Shown here in pieces: positions 25,028-37,600 of a DNA stretch of 64,000 nt (the first letter of the stretch is position 1; each line of letters opens with the position of its first letter). The position numbers and the translations under genes are program-made. Source of the stretch: Anaeramoeba flamelloides (Eukaryota > Metamonada > Anaeramoebidae); NCBI GenBank assembly GCA_027625915.1, contig JANTQA010000036.1:2599501-2663500 (forward strand), given 5' to 3'. The notes under the pieces were generated by a model. That model made no database searches, had not been told where the DNA came from, and saw only the letters and a list, made by a program, of their open reading frames with translations.

Positions 25028-25521
25028 TAGTTTTGAAAAAAGACATGACACTACTATAATCTCTGAAAAGATTTTTAATTGTTAATATTTGTGAAAATTT
25101 TAGTGTAATTTCAATTTTTTAAAAGCTGATCCTTTTTATAAATATCCAAATTTTTAATGAACTCAGTAAGAACCCTACCCAAAGTTCATCAAAGTAAGGT
25201 GTCTCTAGAATACTCGAGCAATTGTTTGATAGTCTAAGTAGATCAACTTTTTTTGAAAAACAATCGAGTTTTATAGAGGTTTACTTAGAGTTTGGAAAAT
25301 GATAATTTTTATTCTTGTTTTTTGATTGATTGAATGGTGTTTTGAACAAATGAGATTTCTTTAATAAGTGGGTGAGTTATAATTTTAAAAAGTTTGATTC
25401 TTAAAAAAAAAAGGATTTGATTTTTAATAAATGAAATTACATACAACAATTTTCCTAATATTCAAAATCAAAAATCTTGTTGAGATTTTTTTCATGCTCA
25501 GGTATTATTTTCAAAACTCTA
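25028..25521. mobile_element. Family A inverted-repeat element, copy 2
   Basis: Its body matches copy 3 closely (for example GTAAGGTGTCTCTAGAATAC), while both terminal repeats are degraded. It lacks the family B insertion and so supplies one of the empty sites used to define that insertion. Confidence 0.75.
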
Positions 25522-26262
25522 AACTCCAAAAATCTTTTGGCTTGAATCTGTTCCCAACAATTAAAATTAGAAAGAACGGGTATAGGTGACTGGTTCGAAA
25601 ATTTATTATTCTTAAAATTGAGTTTTATTTCAATTTCTAATTTTTTTCAGCTATTTTTTTTTAATTCCAATGAAACTTTTTTCAATTTCTTTTGATCGTG
25701 TCCTTAAATTTATTTTTTATTTTTCCGACAACAAAATTCGGAAAAAGAACTAAAGAATGAGATTATAAATTTTCCTATTTCTAACCATTTGTTTCTAAAA
25801 AAAACTAACCTAACCTATCATAATCTTCAAAAAGTATTCGTTTCTCTTATTGAAATTAGATAGAATCTTCTCAGTTAAGAATAAAGGTTGACACAAAACA
25901 AGTCAAAAAATGAGAATGAGTTTTCAAAACTTTCTTCAAAAAAAAAAAGTATATTTCAATGTTTGGAAATCATTTGTATTAATAACCAACACATACACAT
26001 GCCATTTTGTTTAAAAGTAAACGTTATGTTCCAAAACTAATACGAGGGTACAAAAAAAAAATGGTGCAGCATTCCCATTTTTTTGTTTTCTTCTCTTTTT
26101 GAAATATCCAAACCGAAAAAATAAGTAGAATCATTTTTCAATTTCTTTTGAAAATTCGAAAGACTACCTTTGATTAAACCAATAAAACAAAATCATATTT
26201 TCATCACCTTTCTCTCACAACAACCTATTTTTAAAAGAATAAGAAATTAAAAAAAAAAATAA

Positions 26263-26439
26263 ATGTTGCATAGTATTTTAATTTTTACTGATGGAGGAAA
26301 TAAATTATTTCACAAAGATTTTATTAGTCAATTAGAAAACCCAAGAATGATTTCAAATCTTCTTAGAACAATTGTAGGATTTTCAAAGCAGTCAACCGGT
26401 ATGGTTGCTAGTTATATTGAAATGAAAAAACGTAATATT

Positions 26440-26475
<36 letters not shown>

Positions 26476-27851
26476 GGTTTGTTTTGTCTTGCTAAACGTT
26501 TTTTATTATTATTTTTTATTTTTTTTTTTTCAAAAAAGTTTCTGTAACCATTGTTACTGATCCAGATCTCCAAATAAATTGTGCATTGTTCTATGACAAA
26601 GAAGATGTAAAAATTCTTTTTTTTTTTTTTTTTTTTCTTAAACAACATATTTTTTTTTTGGTGTTCAAATTTTTTCAACTTCACGTTGCCTAATAGAGCA
26701 TTTTCATTGGAAATCAAATTTTCTTTAAGTTTCACAATTTACTTTGTGTTTTAATTTTTATCTTTTTTAAATAATTTTTTTCAACCATCCTAAATTCTTC
26801 AAAACAAACTTGATGATTTGCACAATTAAAAACAACAAACAAACAAAAAAAAAAAAAAAAAAAAAAAAAAAGGGTCCCGAGTTTGGTAACATAATTGGTC
26901 ACTTAATTCTAGAAAGCTTCAAATCAGAATTCCGTGAAGACAATTTCACTTCGATCATTCAAGGAAAATATAATAGCTTTTATTCCAAAATTCCTGAAGT
27001 TGTTAGAAGATCAGTTCATCCTATCTTAACAAAGCGTATGTTTTATCTTTTTTTGCCAAGCTTTTAATGATTCCTTGACAAGTTTTTTGATTAACAAAAG
27101 AATCCAATCTTATTTTTCCTTTTCTTTTTCCTTTTCTTTTTCCTTTTATTTTCCTTTTTCTTTTTAATTATTTTGGGATGTGGTGGCAATAAAGTTGAAC
27201 ACACAAGGGGCATTAAAACTGTTTTATTAATCGAAAAAACAACAATTACTTATGAAAACAAAAAAATTGATCAATTAGGTGTTGCTGCAAATATTTCAGC
27301 ATTAGACATCTCTGGTTCTGACTTAAGTAATTGGCTCTTTTCTCTTTTCTCTTTTTCTCATTATTTCATCATTTATCCATTTACTTTTTTGCTTTTTTTA
27401 CTTTTTAATATTCATGCTTTTGAATATTTGTGTTTGTTTCTTCTTTTTATTATTGACTATGAATTAATTTAATTTTTATTTAAACACCTTTTCAACAATT
27501 CTACGACATTAACAAACATCAACCAACTTTAAAAAAAAAAAAAAACCATCAACCCAAAACAACAAAAAAATAAAAACAATAAAAAAAATCCAAAACAAAA
27601 AAAAAAAAAATAAAAACAATAAAAAAACAGTGGGTTACAAGGCAGACACTCTCAATTTTGTAACAATTAATGGCGAAGATACCATTCTAAATATTTCCAA
27701 AATTGAAAATGCAGTTTTAGTTGTTTGTAGTAAGAAATCAGTTAATTCCAGGGTTCGCATCAAAGCTATTGAAGAGGCAATCGGAATGTTAAAAAAAATC
27801 TATTCAATTCTATCCAATTTGGACAGTAGTGGTAAAACCATAAAAGACTAA
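26263..27851 (+). CDS. Longin-like plus roadblock-like protein, five exons
   Basis: Exons 26263-26431, 26539-26606, 26873-27035, 27195-27326 and 27631-27851 keep phase throughout and give 250 residues ending SSGKTIKD. I do not recognise a named family. Residues 1-100 read like a longin fold: opening strands MLHSILIFTDGGNKLFHKDF, a helix (MISNLLRTIVGF), strands LSVTIVTDPDLQ and INCALFY, then a helix (NIIGHLILESFKSEF). Residues about 135-240 look like a second small alpha/beta domain of roadblock/LC7 or longin type: GIKTVLLIEK, LNFVTIN, AVLVVCSKKS, then a final helix. Such folds usually serve membrane trafficking or small-GTPase regulation, so a role in a GEF or adaptor complex is possible but inferred. 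There is no signal peptide or TM segment. Acceptors follow A-rich tracts; two introns carry long T or A runs. Confidence 0.7.
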
Positions 27852-28429
27852 TTTAATTATTTTTTTTAAATATCATTTTTCAATGAAACAACCCCTTTTT
27901 TAAATGATTTTAATTGTCTTTTGTACAATTTTTTTTTTGTGTTGTTTTTTTTTTCATTTGGGGATAGTCTATTTAAGTGTTATTAAAATTTATATTTAAA
28001 CATGGATTTTTTATCATTTCATATCAAAGAATAAATTGATTCAACAAGTGTAATTCAGATTCTAAATTAATATATCTCATAAATTTATGTGGAAAAGTTT
28101 TTCCAAAAGAAAGGAAAATTGAGGAATTGAGATTAAAAATTTTTTTTTGGGATTCAATTTAAAGATCGTTTAACAGTATAACAAAAAACAAATTCAAAAC
28201 AATTACTTGTTTTTGATTTTAGTTAAGGGCGATCCTAATTTTATGTTTTATGGCGGTTGAAATTCAATATATTAGGTCGTAAAAATGATTTACAAGTCTG
28301 ATCTATTTAAGGAAGTTCAAAATATCAAATATTTTAAGATTTTTTGGGTTTTTGGGAAAATAAAAATAACATTTATTGATCAAAAAATTTTTGGAAATTC
28401 TTGAATAAAAAAAGGTATTTTTTTTATTT

Positions 28430-28545
28430 TATTATTAAAGAAGTGTTAATTACACTCTAGTTGCCCTTAGATGTAAATTTCTGAAAGAAAATTTAAGCGT
28501 GAAATCACGGATTTTGCAATTATTAATTATCGAAAATAATTTCTA
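28430..28545 (+). repeat. Dispersed repeat L, copy 2
   Basis: Partner of 17500-17620, same orientation, moderately diverged. Confidence 0.45.
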
Positions 28546-28624
28546 AACCAATTTGGTTTAAAATTAATTGATTAATATTTATTTATTTTTTTTTTTTTTT
28601 GAAAAATTAATCTATTTTTTTAAT

Positions 28625-28810
28625 AGGAAGGAAATATACCCATAAAAAATGATCAATATTTTCTAGTATTTCTTCCTGTTCATGCTTTAAACATAAAGTA
28701 CAAAAATGATTTGAATTATTATCTATTACATAATAATATCTATATAAGTAGTTAGTAAATGTCCTGAATTTTAGTATTCTTGAACTTGAAGGAAACTTAA
28801 ATATATTTGG
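28625..28810 (-). mobile_element. LINE (non-LTR retrotransposon) 3' fragment
   Basis: Minus-strand translation gives a stretch typical of the end of LINE ORF2: LKFRTFTNYLYR, then the cysteine pair in HFCTLCLKHEQE, then NIDHFLW. This corresponds to the C-x2-C ... H-x-L-W pattern after the reverse transcriptase. The HFLW motif also appears in the copies at 60867 and 61990, so all three may be one family. It is 5' truncated and short. Confidence 0.65.
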
Positions 28811-28867
28811 GTTTTAAATAAATATTTTTTAGGAGTTTCATTAAATCAAAATATTTTCTAGTATAGC

Positions 28868-29250
28868 TGTTGAATGCCTAGGTTTTTTTATCAAAATTCA
28901 AAAGAATAGAATAAAATCAAATATTTTATTCAATTCTTATAAATTCTGGAAAAGTTAACAACTGGTTTTATTTCTATAAATTTAAGAAATAAACCGAAAG
29001 TTTCAAAAATTTTCTTTTAATTTCTGAAATTAAAAAAAACCTAGCGGTACTTTTCTTGAGAATTTCTGTTTTATATGTAAAATGTTCTAGGCTTTTTTGA
29101 GGTTTTCTATTTTATTTCTAAAGTAAAAAAAAACCACAAAAAAACTTAACGAAAATCGATTGATTTTCTAAATAAATAAAAAACCACAAAAAAACCTAAC
29201 GAAAACCTATTCATTTTTCAAAAAACCAAAAAATTCAAGAAAAAATAATG
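28868..29250. repeat. Stacked-palindrome repeat, family D copy 3
   Basis: It contains several inverted pairs with the words CCTAACGAAAATCGATTGAT, AAATAAATAAAAAACCAC and GGTTTTCTATTTTATTTC. No K repeat adjoins it; a family C remnant follows after 50 bases. Confidence 0.65.
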
Positions 29251-29301
29251 GTGGTTTTCCAAAATTCAAAAGAATTGGGTAAAATTAAAGTTGTTACTCT
29301 A

Positions 29302-29498
29302 CATTCAGTTATATTTATAAGACACAAACTTTCAACGGAATTTATGGCACATAAAAAATCTCAAATTAAGGAACAAAATACAAATTCTAGTAAAATAATT
29401 TGTGATAAAAACAAAATCCAAATTTTGTAGCTTAATTTGAGATTTTTTTGTGCCTAAAATTTTGAATAATGTTTGTTCCTTAAAAGTGAAACTGACTA
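29302..29498. mobile_element. Family C palindromic MITE, worn copy 3
   Basis: Length and order match the family (ACACAAACTTTCAACGGAAT at left, AAAGTGAAACTGACTA at right), but substitutions have weakened the hairpin, suggesting an older insertion. Confidence 0.7.
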
Positions 29499-29507
29499 TA
29501 ACACTTT

Positions 29508-29912
29508 TTTTTTTAGTGAAAACAATTTACAACCAATTTCAATAAAAAATGGAAATATAGAAAGGTTATATATGATTTTTTAAACAATAAAATGCAGTTA
29601 TATGTTTTCAATACTATTAAAGAATTTTTCAAGATTAAAGAAGTTTTGTAAATAATTTTTTCATTCAAAAGAAAATAATAAACACCAATCCTCACTCAAA
29701 AAAAAAATATCAGATAAAAAATAAGATCGAAAAATTTAATATCTATTATTTATATAATACAATACTAAGAAACAAATTGATTTATAATAAAGAACCAATA
29801 AAGGGTATTTAATGATTTTGGATATTTAGATACTTTTTTGAAGATTTACCTTAATCAATAAATTTTATAATAAAATTGCCCCACTTTCTTGGAAATATCT
29901 TAGATCTATAAT
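29508..29912 (-). mobile_element. Family B element, truncated reversed copy 3
   Basis: In reverse orientation it matches the distal two thirds of the receptor-intron copy, including TGCAGTTATATGTTTT. Its right end keeps the terminal repeat TTGCCCCACTTTCTTGGAAA. The other end is missing next to the family C remnant. Confidence 0.65.
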
Positions 29913-29942
29913 AAGATTCAAACCTATAACAAGATTATTAAA

Positions 29943-29946
<4 letters not shown>

Positions 29947-29978
<32 letters not shown>
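29947..29978. repeat. (TA)n microsatellite
   Basis: About 16 TA units immediately after the family B remnant. Confidence 0.9.
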
Positions 29979-29983
<5 letters not shown>

Positions 29984-31747
29984 ATATGATTAAAATCCAA
30001 AATTTCATGAAGGATCTCGAAAATAAACAACCAATATTGATAGATTCAAAATTTAATTTTAATTTGTTTTAAGACTCAAAATTGAGATGATAAACATAAA
30101 TATCTAAATTGTTCAAATCCGTTTTTTTGTATGAAAAAATTCTTTTAAACATATAAAATAGTAAATTTAATGATGGTTATTTCTTAAAATAATAGATTTA
30201 AAAAATATTCCCAAGTAATTAGAACAATTCAGAATAATGTCATGTTGCCATGATTTTTTAAATAATAATATAAAAATTAATTTTTTTTCTGAAAACTTTA
30301 ATAAATCATATAATCACTTATAAATAAACCAATTTTTAAAAGTTTTGAATTTAAATAAGATCAGTATATCTCTTGATCAATCATTGAAATTTTTAATTTA
30401 ATGTTAGGGTATCTTTCCCATAGGAGCTAATCGGGGATCCAAGCAGGAACTACAAAAGGGGTTTCAAAACTCCAGTAAATTTTGTTACATATTGTAACCT
30501 ATTTTAAGATTTTGATATCTAGATCTTAGTAAAAATAGATTATTTGTTTCAAACTAAAAAAGTTTTCAGAATTTTAAAAACAAAAACTTTTCAAGACAAC
30601 TTTTTTTAGTTTTCTGAATTCAAAGATTGGGATAAAGATCGAAAGATTTTTCAAAATTGGTCAGAAATGAACTTTATACAAAAAGACTCCCAATAAAGAA
30701 ATCTTAAAAAAAACAAGTTATAAATGGGAAAAAAAGTGAAACAGGATTTTTCATTGGGAACATTTAGAGAACAAAAAGGTAAGATCAATTAAAAAAAGAA
30801 AAAATAAATAATAAAAATAAAATGGAGGATTCACGTTAGAATAACAGTTTTTTTAATACCCTCTTTTTGTATATGGTTTTTCTTGATTAGTATTTATTAT
30901 TAAAAATTATTTGAAAAAATTAACGAGTTTTGAGATCTCCAAAATCACATCTAAAAATTTTCATTAATCAAGGAGATTTAAATTTTTTTGATGATTTGAT
31001 CGAAAAATAATATAATGGGTTATTCTTTGAAGTTAATTTGTTTCTTCTTTTATTATTGGTTTTTACTTTGAGTTTTCTGGTTCTATTAAGGTTCCGAATT
31101 GGAAATCCTGTAGATCTTTTTTTTTTCCTTGTTTCGTTTTGTCCAAATTGTGATTTCAAAAAAACTGTAGTGAAAACACAATTCCCAACAAGCATAATTA
31201 GTCAATTCAAAAACTTGTTTTTGAACGAGTTTGGTTTATAAAAAAAAATGAGGAATAAAAGCTTTTAAAAGTCTTGCTCAAATTGTGTGACTTGCTCTTT
31301 TAAGCAACCTGAAACAAGTTTTGTCAACTTTTGTTAACTTTTGTTCTTCACTTTTTTAAAAATTGTTGTAAAAGCATTTTTAAACAAAAAATCTGCAATT
31401 CCTTTATTTTTCAAGAACCTCCTACTATCAAAAAATTTAAAAGAACTAACTTGGTCTAATCATAGAGTACTTTGTAATTCAGTTTCCACTCTGTTATTTA
31501 GGTCCACTTGTAACTCCTCTGGGTACTGTTATCTTAAATACTTGCAAAATATTTTAATAAAGTATATAAATTGTACAAAATGACAGCTAACTATTAATGA
31601 ATAAAAACGATCGAATAAAAAGGATCATTGAAGGAAAATGATTTGAAAAACAATTGAAAATTCGTTAATTGGTTCACTCAAATTAGGAATTGAGATTTTC
31701 TTTTTTGATTTCTTTACATTTGTTTGCCATAGAAATTTTGAAAAAAG

Positions 31748-31784
<37 letters not shown>

Positions 31785-31807
31785 ACATCAAAAAGAATAA
31801 AAAATGT

Positions 31808-32098
31808 TTAATTTTTTTCTTCTTCAAAAATTGGAAACGATCGAAGCGTTCTGATTGACAAAGTAAGAAATTCCATTGTTGAAAAAATAACTGCTCTTAA
31901 TAATTTCACAGTTTTCGCAGATATTTTGATGATAAGTGTTGTTTCATCTACCTGATAGTCCACAAATGAGTTTTCGTTTCGATTATCGTCAACTTTGAGT
32001 GTTTTACATACCATTGTTGCAGTTTCCTTGCTTGGAAATTTAACTGAAAGTGTATAACTAAAATTTGGGGTTTTTTCTTCTTCAATTTCAATATTCAT
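31808..32098 (-). CDS. PCC1: KEOPS/EKC complex subunit Pcc1
   Basis: A 96-residue protein of the Pcc1/LAGE3 family. Pcc1 dimerises and docks Kae1 in the KEOPS complex, which makes the t6A modification of tRNAs in the cytosol and nucleus. The sequence shows the family pattern from end to end: strand YTLSVKFPSKETATMVCKTL, a VDDN turn, strand FVDYQVDETTLIIKISAKTV, then KLLRAVIFSTMEFLTLSIRT with the conserved LR. Length is normal for the family (about 80-100). I start at the ATG giving MNIEIEEEK; the frame stays open 17 codons further upstream, but those residues are hydrophobic and lie beyond the usual N-terminus. It appears intronless. Its neighbours are unrelated. Confidence 0.85.
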   Translation of the reverse strand: MNIEIEEEKTPNFSYTLSVKFPSKETATMVCKTLKVDDNRNENSFVDYQVDETTLIIKISAKTVKLLRAVIFSTMEFLTLSIRTLRSFPIFEEEKN

Positions 32099-34671
32099 TT
32101 GAACAAAAATAAATGAAGAATAAACAAAGACTAAAAAATGAAACCACAAATAATTTTGTTCTAATATTTGACATACCTTGGGGTTTTAAGACGAAAACAA
32201 TTTGATACCAAAGCCACTTTAGAACTTTTAATAAATAAAATTGGTTGTAATTCAAAAAAAAGGATTTGAAATCTTTAGCTATTTTTTCACTCACTTGGAA
32301 TAAAGAATTATGAGGTGTAAATGACAAGAATTTGAAAAATAGGTGGTTTTTTGGTAATGTATTTAGAAGGGAGTCTGTTTTTAAAACTAGTTTGGGTAAT
32401 CACAATTCGGAAAAAGGGAAAGCAAAATAAAATTTTCCTCTGTAGATTGAAAGTTAATTTCCAATACAAACTACAACTTTCAATGCAATCGGACAAGTAG
32501 AGTTCTAAAACCAGAATCAATCTAATTGTTTTTTTGTCCAAATAATAGAGTTAATCCACTTCTGCAAGAGACCTGAAAAAGTAATTCAATTTTTTTTGTA
32601 GAATATTCAAACCTAGACACAAAAAAATTATTTAAAAGACTAGTCTCTATTATTTTTTTTTTGACCAACTTCTTAATAAAGGTTCCTTATCAAGAAATAT
32701 GTTTAATATTAAAAATAAACAGGGGTTTTCAAATCTAAGTAATTGGCAAAAAAATATTTAGACAGTCTAAAATAAATTTAGGTAAAAAAAATTAATTGAG
32801 AGTAGTACCTTAATTTGAGCTTTTTTTGGAAGCTCCACCTTTCAGATCCAACTTTTCCAAGGAAATTTAAGCCACAAAAAAAAATCAAATTAAAGGCATA
32901 TTTTCTAAGAATTTTTTGTCTGAAATTATTTTACTAGAATATGAATTATGTTCTTTAATTAGAGATTTTTTGTGCCTGAAATTTTGTTGAAAGTTTGTGT
33001 CTTAAAAGTGGAATTGATTGTATCATAACAATCTTTAATTTTACCCAATTCTTTTGAATTTTGGGAATTTTTTACACTTTAAATTCGGCTTTTTTTTTAA
33101 TTTTTGATTTCAATATATATTTTCTTATTCTTGAATATTAATTTTTAAAAAATTTTTATTAGTCTTAAAATTTGACCTAATAAAAAAAATACAGTAATCA
33201 TGTAAAAATTATAATGAAAAAAAAAAAAAGTAATGTAAAATAAGAAAAAATGATAACAATCAACTAAAAAAATAAATATTATTGCCAAACTGAATGGAAA
33301 TTTAAATTCTGGCTCTTTTCTCTGCTTTAATTGTATTAAAATTTTTGAATTTTCTTTGATTTTTAATATTTTTTTTTAACATATTGTTGTTAAGAATGAA
33401 CAACCCACCTAAAATAGTATCATTAGATAGATGTTTTTTTGTTTTTTTTAAAGTAAAAAATTATGGAATTCGGAAAAGTGTTTATTTGTTCAATCACGAT
33501 TGAAAATAATTGAATAGTTTAATTAGAATGTCATAAAATAATTAACTATAAATATAAGATTTTTTAGAAAATAATTAAGTTATTTATTAAAAATAATTTA
33601 TTCTTTATGATGTATTATTATTTTTTTAGTTTCCAATATCTCAAGGAACAAAATACTCAAAAGATTAGAAATCCAAATAAATTCTCTATATTGAATTATC
33701 AAATCTAAAATATCATAGTAACTATGAAGAAAAATACTGAATTTTAGTCAAAATAATAGTACTATTATAATGATTAATCAAGTACGCACAATATTATAGT
33801 ACCAAAGATAACCTTATACTAAATCCCATTCCAAAAATTTGGAAATACCCAAAATCAAAAATAAGCAAAAAAAAAACTCAATTTATTATATTTTTCCAAA
33901 CTTATTATAAAACTACATTTAAGTTACCCAGTAATAATGTTTTTATCTGTAATAATTTTAATCCAAATAAAAGAAAAAAAAAATTAAACTCAAAAAAAAA
34001 ATAGGTGTATCCAAAATAATAAAACCGAGCGAGAACAAAAAATGTATTGATAAATTTGATTGAAATTTCACCAACAATTTTTGATCGATCAAATGATAAG
34101 ATATCATTGGCCAATTGTATGTGATTTTTCTATTTAACAAACTCAACACTAACCTTTTATCAATCATCGAAAAACAATTTCCAGATTTAACAAAACGAAT
34201 TACTTAACTTAAGAAAAAAGGAAATGAAAACAATACAAAAAAGACAAAAAATGAAATTGTTCGTAAAATCAAAATTATTTCCAAATTGAATGTAAAGTGT
34301 AGTTATTGCTATTCTTTCAACTGTTTAAACGGTGTCCAAAATTTTTGGAATTTAGTTTACAATCAAATTATACTTTTTTATTTGCTTTCAATTTATTAAA
34401 CTGAAGGTTTTTATAACACAGTTAACATAATTATGGAAAAAAAAATTCTTAATATTATTAAACTCATTAAAAAACAATATATTTTTTTTTTTTTAATAGC
34501 TCTTTTATTTAAATATTCATAATTTAAAACAAAAAAAAAGAATTGAAAAAATAGGAAAAAAAAATAAAGAGGATGGAAAAAACAAACAAAGAAATAAAAG
34601 ATATAAACAAAAAAAAAACAATTCGATAAAGAATAAAAACAATGAATATAGAATAAAAATAAATAACAAAA
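32099..34671. other. Intergenic region, Pcc1 to Ras-GAP gene
   Basis: Both flanking genes read leftward, so this holds the Ras-GAP 3' end and the Pcc1 promoter. One degraded family C copy lies at 32830-33020. Otherwise AT-rich with short A- and T-runs; I see no gene. Confidence 0.5.
32830..33020. mobile_element. Family C palindromic MITE, degraded copy 4
   Basis: The right half is recognisable (TTTGTGCCTGAAATTTTGTT, AAAGTTTGTGTCTTAAAAGT, TTGATTG then TA); the left half is heavily diverged (AAGGAAATTTAAGCCACAAA). Probably the oldest copy in the window. Confidence 0.6.
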
Positions 34672-37600
34672 TTAAAAATTATTTTGGATAATTACTTTGT
34701 GATATAGTTCCATTAATTGTGTTTCATTTTTCATTTGTGTTAAAAATTTATTTTTAATTGCTTGAGAACTAATTGGAAAATAAATTTTTTTTAAAGCATT
34801 TTCTTTATCGATATTTTCAAAATTGATCTCTTTCAAAGGATTTTCCAAAATGGATGAATTAAGATCCAATTCAGATTTATTAAACTTTCGAATAACTTTT
34901 TTTTCGTCCTTTAATAAATAACCGAAAAACAGATTTTCGATTTCCTTTTCATACAAAACAACTAATTTTTGTTCTTTGTTGTTCAATAGATTAACTATAT
35001 AAACCGGTTTAACGAGCAAGTCCATAAATTTTTTTAACTTTTCAGAAAAATGGGTCTCGATACAGTTGGCAAAATTCCAGCTGATCTCTTTAAAGTTGCC
35101 CCTGTTAGCGATTGTTTGGATTACTTTTGAAATTAAAATTAAGGCCCTCCTCGAGTTTGTAGAAATATTCACAAATTTAGGATTGATTGATTCTGGGACA
35201 ACGACTGCCGGCGTTAGGAATCGTAAGAAGAAAAACCCCGCAATGATCAAATACTTGGAATCGGGAAACTTTTTATTCGTTATTCGAGCTAAATGGTAGA
35301 TTATATTCCTGATGGGAAGAGGTACCTGTAAAATGGAATTTAATATTTGATTGAAAATTTCAAATACATAATGTGTTAATAGCTTTTGGTTTTCAATTAA
35401 GCATTCATTTTCCTTTAATTTTGATTTCATTATTTCAAAGGATTTATTACAATTAATAATTTCCTCGATGGTGTTATTTAGCATTTGGCTTAAATAGCCA
35501 AGCCCGTTCGCTCGAAAATACCAAGCAATTGATTTCGATTCAATGGAGTCGGTCCTAAATAAAGTATTTTCATTTTTAATTCTTTCACATTGCCACTCAA
35601 TGGTCTTTATTAGAAATAGTTGTAATTTGTTTCTAGTAATGAATAATTCAATTAGAGATTTAGATACCGAGGTATAATCAGAAGACGGAAGATTATTTAT
35701 TAAAAATTTAATAAATTTATAGTCAAAATTAAAAATTAATTCCTCGATGCCCTCTTGTATTTCAAAACTTAATAATAATCCATTTTTTTTATTTACAAGC
35801 TTTTGGTTTTGGCTTTTATGATTTGGAATTATTTCGGCCTTTGATGGCGCAATTCTTAAAAAATGGTCATTGTTCACCCATAGTTGCTTCCCATTCTTTT
35901 CTAACAAGGTCTTCGAGGCAATTACTTGGTTAGTGGGGACAATTTTCACCCATTCATTTTTATTTAAAGTTATTAATTCTTCTTTAACATGCAAATCAAT
36001 CATCATAAATGCCATTGACCAAAAATTTGTTGGATCTTGTATTCTAAACCGAAGTAATTTTGATAAAATTTTGCCTCTCCATTCTTCTAAATTATTAATA
36101 AATAATTTAATTTCATTAATTTCTTTTTTTATTGACGAATTATTATTATTATTACTGCCATTATTATAATTTTGATCTTCATTATTATCATCATCATCAT
36201 CATCATAATCATAATCATTATCATTATTATTATTGACATTACTAATTATAATAAAATCATCATTATCGTCATCGTCATCACCATCACGATCATCGTCACC
36301 ACTACCATCATCACCATCACGATCATCATCATCGTCGTCATTTGAATAAATATTCTTCATCGATAATAAGGTTTTGATTCTAGAATTATAATTATCTATT
36401 TCCTTTTCAATCCATTGTCTAATCATTTCAAAAGTTTTTTGTCTTTTCAATAGATTGTAATTTTCTATTTCTTTTATTGGCCTTTCTATTTCTTTAAAAT
36501 TCAATAAAATAGTAAAGCTTTCGACCCAATTTAATTCTTTTAATTTTTCGTTGCAAATAAATTGTAAAAATTTATTCTCCAAATGGATTTTAATAATTTT
36601 TGATTCGGTGTTATGAATACTTTGATCATTAATATTTTTTACATTTTCATTCTTACCATTGGTATTTTTATTTATCTCCTTATCATTATTTTCATTATTT
36701 TCACTCAGTTCAAGGTCTTGATTGATAAACTCGATAGATTTTATTTTTGAAATATTTATTGTTTTTTTCGGTTCTCTGTCGTTTGTATTTGAAAATAGTT
36801 TTAATTCAAAACCATCTAAAATGATCCACCATTTATTCCATTTGGAACTAACTAATCCGGTTTTATAAAACATTAAATACCCCGAATTAAATACCGGTAT
36901 TTGGTTTTGGTTTTGATTTTTGATGATCGAATTTTTCCCAAATTTAAAGAAAGTTTCTCTTTTACCAATTTTTGTAAAATCAAATTCAATTTTCTCATTG
37001 AATTCTTCTTTGTCAAATAAATACAGATTATTAGTACATATCAGCCCTTCAATTTTTTCTTGTTCCTTTTCCATTTCCATTTCCACTCCCACTCCCATTC
37101 CCGTTCTCATTTCCATGCCTGATTCTTTCTTCAATTCCTTTTCATTACTATTATTGTAAATTAATTTTTCACAATAATAGTAATTTTGGTTAGATAAGGT
37201 TTCCTTATTATTCAAATCATTAATACCAACCCAATCATTTTGATTATAATTTAATAATTTTTTATTGTTAATTTCTTTAATTTGATTAAATTCGTTGTTG
37301 TTGGTATGAATAAAGGCCAAATTGTTATATCTTTTGATTTCCGTTTGATATTGTATTTGAGCAATTTTCAATAAAACCCGATGCCGCCATAAATATAAAA
37401 CAGTCAGCTGTTGGGTTGCCAAGAAAATGGAATTTTGCAAATTGCTTTCTCTATATATCTTTTCAAAGGATTGTGTTAATTGTAATAATTTTTCATTGGT
37501 TTCCTTTTCCTTTTCCAATTCAATAATTTCATTTCTGATCCAGTTATAAATGGCCTTTATTCTGATTATTCTCATTGATATATTCTCATTTTCTTTGATT

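Larger units (their letters stand above)
17161..26262. other. 9-kb intergenic desert with repeats
   Basis: I find no supportable gene in either strand; open frames are short and AT-driven. The region contains a repeat shared with 28.5 kb (17500-17620), a 600-bp pair (18290-18900 and 23020-23650), an inverted pair (20106-20566), K and D repeats, a 1.2-kb element (21518-22731), a family C palindrome and a family A element, each listed separately. Confidence 0.5.
27852..31807. other. Intergenic region between longin-like gene and Pcc1
   Basis: The flanking genes converge. The stretch holds repeat L copy 2, a LINE fragment, D copy 3, a worn family C copy abutting a truncated family B copy, a TA run and a 35-base A-run (31748-31782). 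From 30000 to 31740 I see nothing I can name, although 30410-30480 is noticeably less AT-rich. Confidence 0.5.

Noticed and set aside
31038-31241. Overlapping open frames on both strands
   Set aside because: Neither has an ATG in a plausible place, splice sites or recognisable residues; the plus frame is hydrophobic because of T-runs.
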